Below, one piece after another: positions 5,870-7,911 of a stretch of DNA of 7,911 bases (position 1 is its first letter; each line of letters opens with the position of its first letter). The stretch spans positions 1 through 7,911 of the forward strand of contig DVHY01000109.1 of the NCBI GenBank assembly GCA_018711755.1. The letters run 5' to 3'. The stretch is from Candidatus Limivicinus faecipullorum (GTDB taxonomy: Bacteria > Bacillota > Clostridia > Oscillospirales > Oscillospiraceae). Under the pieces are notes generated by a model. The model ran no database searches, was not told where the DNA came from, and saw only the letters and a list, made by a program, of their open reading frames with translations. The translations under genes and the position numbers were made by a program.

Positions 5870-6382
5870 CTAAATAAGTACTATAAGCAGCAAGGCTCCC
5901 AGAGAGCAGGCAAGGCCAAGGCCCACCCTTCTCTTTTCAGGCAGGCGGGAGCTGTATCCTGCCAGGCGGTTTTCAAGCAGCTCTATGCATATGTCCAGTT
6001 CCGACAGCTGCCTGTCCAGCTCATACCTGCCCAGACAAAGGCCCAGAGACAAGGCCAGATCCCTGTCCTCCGCCTCAAGAGAGGCCAGGTGCTGCTGGCT
6101 ACATTCCCTCCACAGCTGAGAAAACTCTTTTTCGCCCAGCTCGTCCATCCTTTCATACAGGGCCATGGCAAAGCGCCCGCCGCTGCCGCTGCAGCGCCGC
6201 CCCATCAGCTCCATAAGCTGAGGCAGAGGCGTGGACCTTGTGCCCAGCTCTCCCCTGATCTCCTTGAGCAGCTGTATGAGAGAGCGAAGCTCTTTCAGCT
6301 TCTGCGCCTCTCCGGCCACATATCCAAGGCCGATAGCCAGAGAGGCTCCGGCAATCATGATGGCGCCCAATAAACGTATCAT
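5870..6382 (-). CDS. spoIIIAB: Stage III sporulation protein AB
   Basis: Membrane-anchored component of the SpoIIIA complex, resembling type II secretion GspF-like proteins, with a domain on the mother-cell side thought to work with the ATPase SpoIIIAA. The 170 residues match the B. subtilis length (171). Hydrophobic segments at both ends (about 2-22 and 153-170) flank a helical, charged soluble domain. Family landmarks are KELRSLIQLLKEIRGELGTRSTPLPQLM (29-56) and ELDRQLSELDICIELLENRL (120-139), then PEKRRVGLGLACSLGALLLIVLI at the end. The ATG (6380-6382) overlaps the spoIIIAA stop as ATGA, with GGAG eight bases upstream inside spoIIIAA, so the two are translationally coupled. Confidence 0.95.
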   Translation of the reverse strand: MIRLLGAIMIAGASLAIGLGYVAGEAQKLKELRSLIQLLKEIRGELGTRSTPLPQLMELMGRRCSGSGGRFAMALYERMDELGEKEFSQLWRECSQQHLASLEAEDRDLALSLGLCLGRYELDRQLSELDICIELLENRLAGYSSRLPEKRRVGLGLACSLGALLLIVLI

Positions 6383-7233
6383 TGAATAGTCTCCAATACA
6401 TAGCGCCGGCGGCTGTGCTCCATGCGTATTGTCAGGATATATTTGAATGCCCCGCTTTCAAAGAGCTCTCTGTATACCGGCCTGCGCTGCATGTCCTGCC
6501 TGTCCCTGCCGTGGGCGCTGGCGAAAAGGGTGACGCCGCAGCCCATTATCTGCTGTATCACGCCCTGGTCTTCCTTCCGGCTTATCTCATCCATGGCGAT
6601 GACCTGGGGGTTCATTCCCCTCAGCAGCATGCCCGCCCCCAGCTCCTTGGATATGCCCGAGAGCACATCGCTGCACCTGCCCAGGTCGAAGCCCCCGTCG
6701 GCGTACAGCTCGCCGCGCTCGTCCAGCACGGCGACTCTGACTCCTCTGTCGGATATCACCCGGATTAGTTCCCGCAGCAGCGTGGTCTTTCCAAGGCCCG
6801 GCGGAGAGACGATAAGGGTGTTCTCCAAACCGCCCTCCGTGAGCTCATCGATAAAGCCGCTGCATATCCCCCGGCATTCTCTGGGCAGGCGGATAGCCAA
6901 TGAGCTGAAATCCCTGAAGCCCAGCAGCTGTCCCCCGCTTATGGCGGCGCTGCCGCACAGTCCGATGCGCAGGCCCTTATAGCTTATGTACCCCTTTGTC
7001 ATGGCCGGGGCCGCTGAGTGCAGGGAGGCCCCGGTCGCCTTTTCCAGCACCTGCATCAGCTCTCTTGAACTCAGCTTGTCTCCGCCCAGCTCCCTCTCTC
7101 TTCCCTCCAGCACCAGGGAGACGGCCTGTCCGCAGCGCAGCCGTATCTCCTCGGCGCCGGTGCAGCCGCTTTCCCGTATGCGCTGCCTAAGGCCCGGCGG
7201 CAGGAGTTCGCAGGCAGTCATAAAGCTGTCCAT
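6379..7233 (-). CDS. spoIIIAA: Stage III sporulation protein AA (ATPase)
   Basis: Cytosolic (mother-cell) ATPase of the SpoIIIA channel, related to secretion ATPases. It has 284 residues against 307 in B. subtilis. In order: the N-terminal domain with EEIRLRCGQAVSL (28-40) and the conserved TKGYISYKGLRIGLCG region (79-94); Walker A SPPGLGKTT (143-151); VLDERGELY (169-177); the Walker B strand VIAMDEI (211-217); and the sensor-like FASAHGR (237-243). The first residue of Walker A is Ser, not Gly, but the GKT core is intact. I chose the ATG at 7231-7233 because AAGGAAG sits seven bases upstream. An in-frame GTG at 7252-7254 lies inside the predicted promoter -10 box, so it is very unlikely to be transcribed. 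First gene of the operon; its stop overlaps spoIIIAB. Confidence 0.96.
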   Translation of the reverse strand: MDSFMTACELLPPGLRQRIRESGCTGAEEIRLRCGQAVSLVLEGRERELGGDKLSSRELMQVLEKATGASLHSAAPAMTKGYISYKGLRIGLCGSAAISGGQLLGFRDFSSLAIRLPRECRGICSGFIDELTEGGLENTLIVSPPGLGKTTLLRELIRVISDRGVRVAVLDERGELYADGGFDLGRCSDVLSGISKELGAGMLLRGMNPQVIAMDEISRKEDQGVIQQIMGCGVTLFASAHGRDRQDMQRRPVYRELFESGAFKYILTIRMEHSRRRYVLETIQ

Positions 7234-7252
7234 CCCATCACTTCCTTGAAAC

Positions 7253-7281
7253 ACTCTATGCGCCGCCGCCTGGAAATATTC
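7253..7281 (-). promoter_or_regulatory. Candidate sigma-E promoter of the spoIIIA operon
   Basis: On the minus strand GAATATT (7275-7281), 14 bases, then CATAGAGT (7253-7260). The -35 fits the B. subtilis sigma-E pattern KMATATT, the spacing is normal, and the -10 matches CATACAAT at six of eight positions. The spoIIIA operon is a known sigma-E target. Transcription would begin near 7246, leaving a leader of about 13 bases that starts at the ribosome binding site. Confidence 0.72.
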
Positions 7282-7310
7282 TTGAAACCTGAGGGCGTAT
7301 GTGGTATGAT
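7282..7310 (+). promoter_or_regulatory. Vegetative (sigma-A) promoter with extended -10, for the membrane-protein gene
   Basis: TTGAAA (7282-7287), a 17-base spacer and TATGAT (7305-7310), with TGG directly before the -10 giving an extended -10 element. Four or five of six bases match consensus in each box. The predicted start near 7317 leaves a leader of about 25 bases containing the GGGAGG ribosome binding site of the gene at 7342. Confidence 0.82.
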
Positions 7311-7328
7311 TTGCTAAACCGATTCTTT

Positions 7329-7334
7329 GGGAGG
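7329..7334 (+). promoter_or_regulatory. Ribosome binding site that sets the start at 7342
   Basis: GGGAGG lies seven bases before the ATG at 7342. A TTG at 7327 opens the same frame earlier, but it overlaps this site, so it is not the start. Confidence 0.85.
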
Positions 7335-7341
7335 GTTTTAT

Positions 7342-7812
7342 ATGCAGATGAAAATATTGGGGGCCGGCGTACTTCTGGTGCTGGGCTGGCTCTGGTTCTA
7401 TCTCTTCGTGCGGCAGTTTCTCTTTAATTTCTTTACCGCCTATCCTCTTATCAAAAAAATGCAGGCTGCAAAGGAAGACCTCATTGCCGTCGGAGCAAAG
7501 CGATATACCGGCGTGTCTGTAGCCAGCTGCGCCGTGGTCTGCGTCATAGTGATCGTCCTGGTGGCGGTCCTGTGTCCCTGGTATTTTGTGATCTGTTTCT
7601 TTGCCGGGGCCCTGGTGGCCTTCTTTATGTATCTGCCTCTTCTGGGGCCGAAGAACCGCGACATGTTTGACAGCTTCTGCTCAACATACTACCGCTTCGT
7701 CCCCGACGACGAGCTGCGCACCGCCATGTATAATAAAAAACCCAGCCAGATGAAGGTACGTCTCCATGCTATGGGTGTAAGCGACGACTTTATCCCTGAA
7801 TTCAAAAAATAA
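7342..7812 (+). CDS. Uncharacterised small integral membrane protein
   Basis: I do not recognise this protein or assign it a function. It has 156 residues and three probable membrane segments: about 4-23 (ILGAGVLLVLGWLWFYLFV), 55-77 (a Val/Ile/Cys-rich stretch) and 80-100 (YFVICFFAGALVAFFMYLPL). A charged linker between the first two includes FFTAYPLIKKMQAAKEDL. The C-terminal third is soluble and charged, with NRDMFDSFCSTYYRFVPDDELRTAMYNKKPSQMKVRLHAMGVSDDFI; the final part is helix-like and could bind another protein or nucleic acid. The ATG at 7342 has a good ribosome binding site, and a strong vegetative promoter lies just upstream, so it is probably expressed in growing cells and is a single-gene unit ended by the hairpin at 7840-7863. 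It is divergent from spoIIIAA; a link to sporulation is not shown by the sequence. Confidence 0.85.
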   Translation: MQMKILGAGVLLVLGWLWFYLFVRQFLFNFFTAYPLIKKMQAAKEDLIAVGAKRYTGVSVASCAVVCVIVIVLVAVLCPWYFVICFFAGALVAFFMYLPLLGPKNRDMFDSFCSTYYRFVPDDELRTAMYNKKPSQMKVRLHAMGVSDDFIPEFKK

Positions 7813-7839
7813 TTTCAGCTCCAACGGACATAAAAAGGC

Positions 7840-7863
7840 AAAGGCCGGATAACTCCGGCCTTT
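7840..7863 (+). terminator. Intrinsic terminator of the membrane-protein gene
   Basis: A perfect 10-bp inverted repeat (AAAGGCCGGA at 7840-7849, TCCGGCCTTT at 7854-7863) with a TAAC loop, 27 bases past the stop at 7812. The A-run before it and T-run at its end fit a terminator usable from either side, although the U-tail on the plus strand is short. Confidence 0.72.
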
Positions 7864-7869
7864 CAGCTT

Positions 7870-7898
7870 GTCAAAAAAGTCCTACAGACTTTTTTGAC
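7870..7898. repeat. Second inverted repeat, possible bidirectional terminator or dispersed element
   Basis: A perfect 12-bp inverted repeat (GTCAAAAAAGTC at 7870-7881, GACTTTTTTGAC at 7887-7898) with a CTACA loop, only six bases past the first hairpin. The A6/T6 arms give a T-run on each strand. It could end transcription from a minus-strand gene beyond the window, or be a copy of a dispersed intergenic repeat. Copy number cannot be judged from one window. Confidence 0.6.
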
Positions 7899-7911
7899 TG
7901 CGCTTCTCCCG

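Noticed and set aside
5076..5873. Plus-strand open frame of 265 codons opposite spoIIIAC/AD/AE
   Set aside because: It spans three well-supported genes and their junctions on the other strand, so it is a shadow.
6783..6809. Ser in place of the first Gly of the SpoIIIAA Walker A motif as a sign of inactivity
   Set aside because: The GKTT core, Walker B and surrounding motifs are intact, and this first position is tolerant in P-loop ATPases, so there is no reason to infer loss of activity.
7234..7254. GTG start for spoIIIAA at 7254
   Set aside because: It lies within the predicted -10 box and has no ribosome site, while the ATG at 7233 has AAGGAAG at seven bases.
7295..7315. CATACCAC as an alternative sigma-E -10 on the minus strand
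   Set aside because: No fitting -35 at the right distance (the nearest gives about 12 bases), and it is weaker overall than GAATATT-14-CATAGAGT.
1..7911. Mobile elements, CRISPR arrays, tRNA or rRNA genes, riboswitches
   Set aside because: I looked for spaced direct repeats, terminal inverted repeats with transposase frames, cloverleaf patterns and long structured leaders, and saw none. Every stretch over 300 bases is occupied by a gene.

Overview
The window comes from an endospore-forming Clostridia-type Firmicute, probably a GC-rich gut-associated lineage in or near the Oscillospiraceae. This rests on a complete eight-gene spoIIIA sporulation operon, strong AGGAGG-type ribosome binding sites, and a base composition that looks like the mid-to-upper fifties in percent GC (judged by eye, not computed). 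The lineage call is inference. There is no sign of a phage, transposon, CRISPR array, tRNA or rRNA.

Layout. Almost everything lies on the minus strand and reads right to left. From 7233 down to 2825 is spoIIIAA-AB-AC-AD-AE-AF-AG-AH, with ATGA or similar overlaps and gaps of only a few bases. It is preceded by a good candidate sigma-E promoter (7253-7281) and followed by a strong intrinsic terminator (2783-2812). Next, from 2678 to the left edge, comes a second minus-strand unit: an Asp23/YqhY-family gene, nusB, xseA, xseB and the 5' part of a prenyl diphosphate synthase gene (ispA type) that runs off the window. Its likely promoter is in the AT-rich gap 2691-2782. On the plus strand at the right end is one isolated gene (7342-7812) for a small unrecognised membrane protein. 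It has a near-consensus vegetative promoter with an extended -10 and is followed by two inverted repeats.

How the genes work together. The SpoIIIA proteins are made in the mother cell after engulfment begins. They form the mother-cell half of the channel (SpoIIIA-SpoIIQ or an equivalent) that crosses the two membranes around the forespore and keeps the forespore transcriptionally active. SpoIIIAA is the ATPase. AB, AC, AD and AE are membrane components. AF, AG and AH carry ring-building domains. The second unit is housekeeping: NusB (antitermination), exonuclease VII (XseA and XseB) and isoprenoid chain synthesis (IspA).

Most notable points. SpoIIIAG is only 108 residues and appears to lack the whole insertion that builds the tall beta-barrel in the B. 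subtilis SpoIIIAG ring. AF and AH are also short. The sporulation and vegetative promoters between spoIIIAA and the plus-strand gene are back to back, with their -35 boxes touching. The sporulation cluster joins the nusB-xse-ispA cluster without accB/accC. I see no wholly new system here: the window is a conserved sporulation locus with some lineage-specific structural variation.
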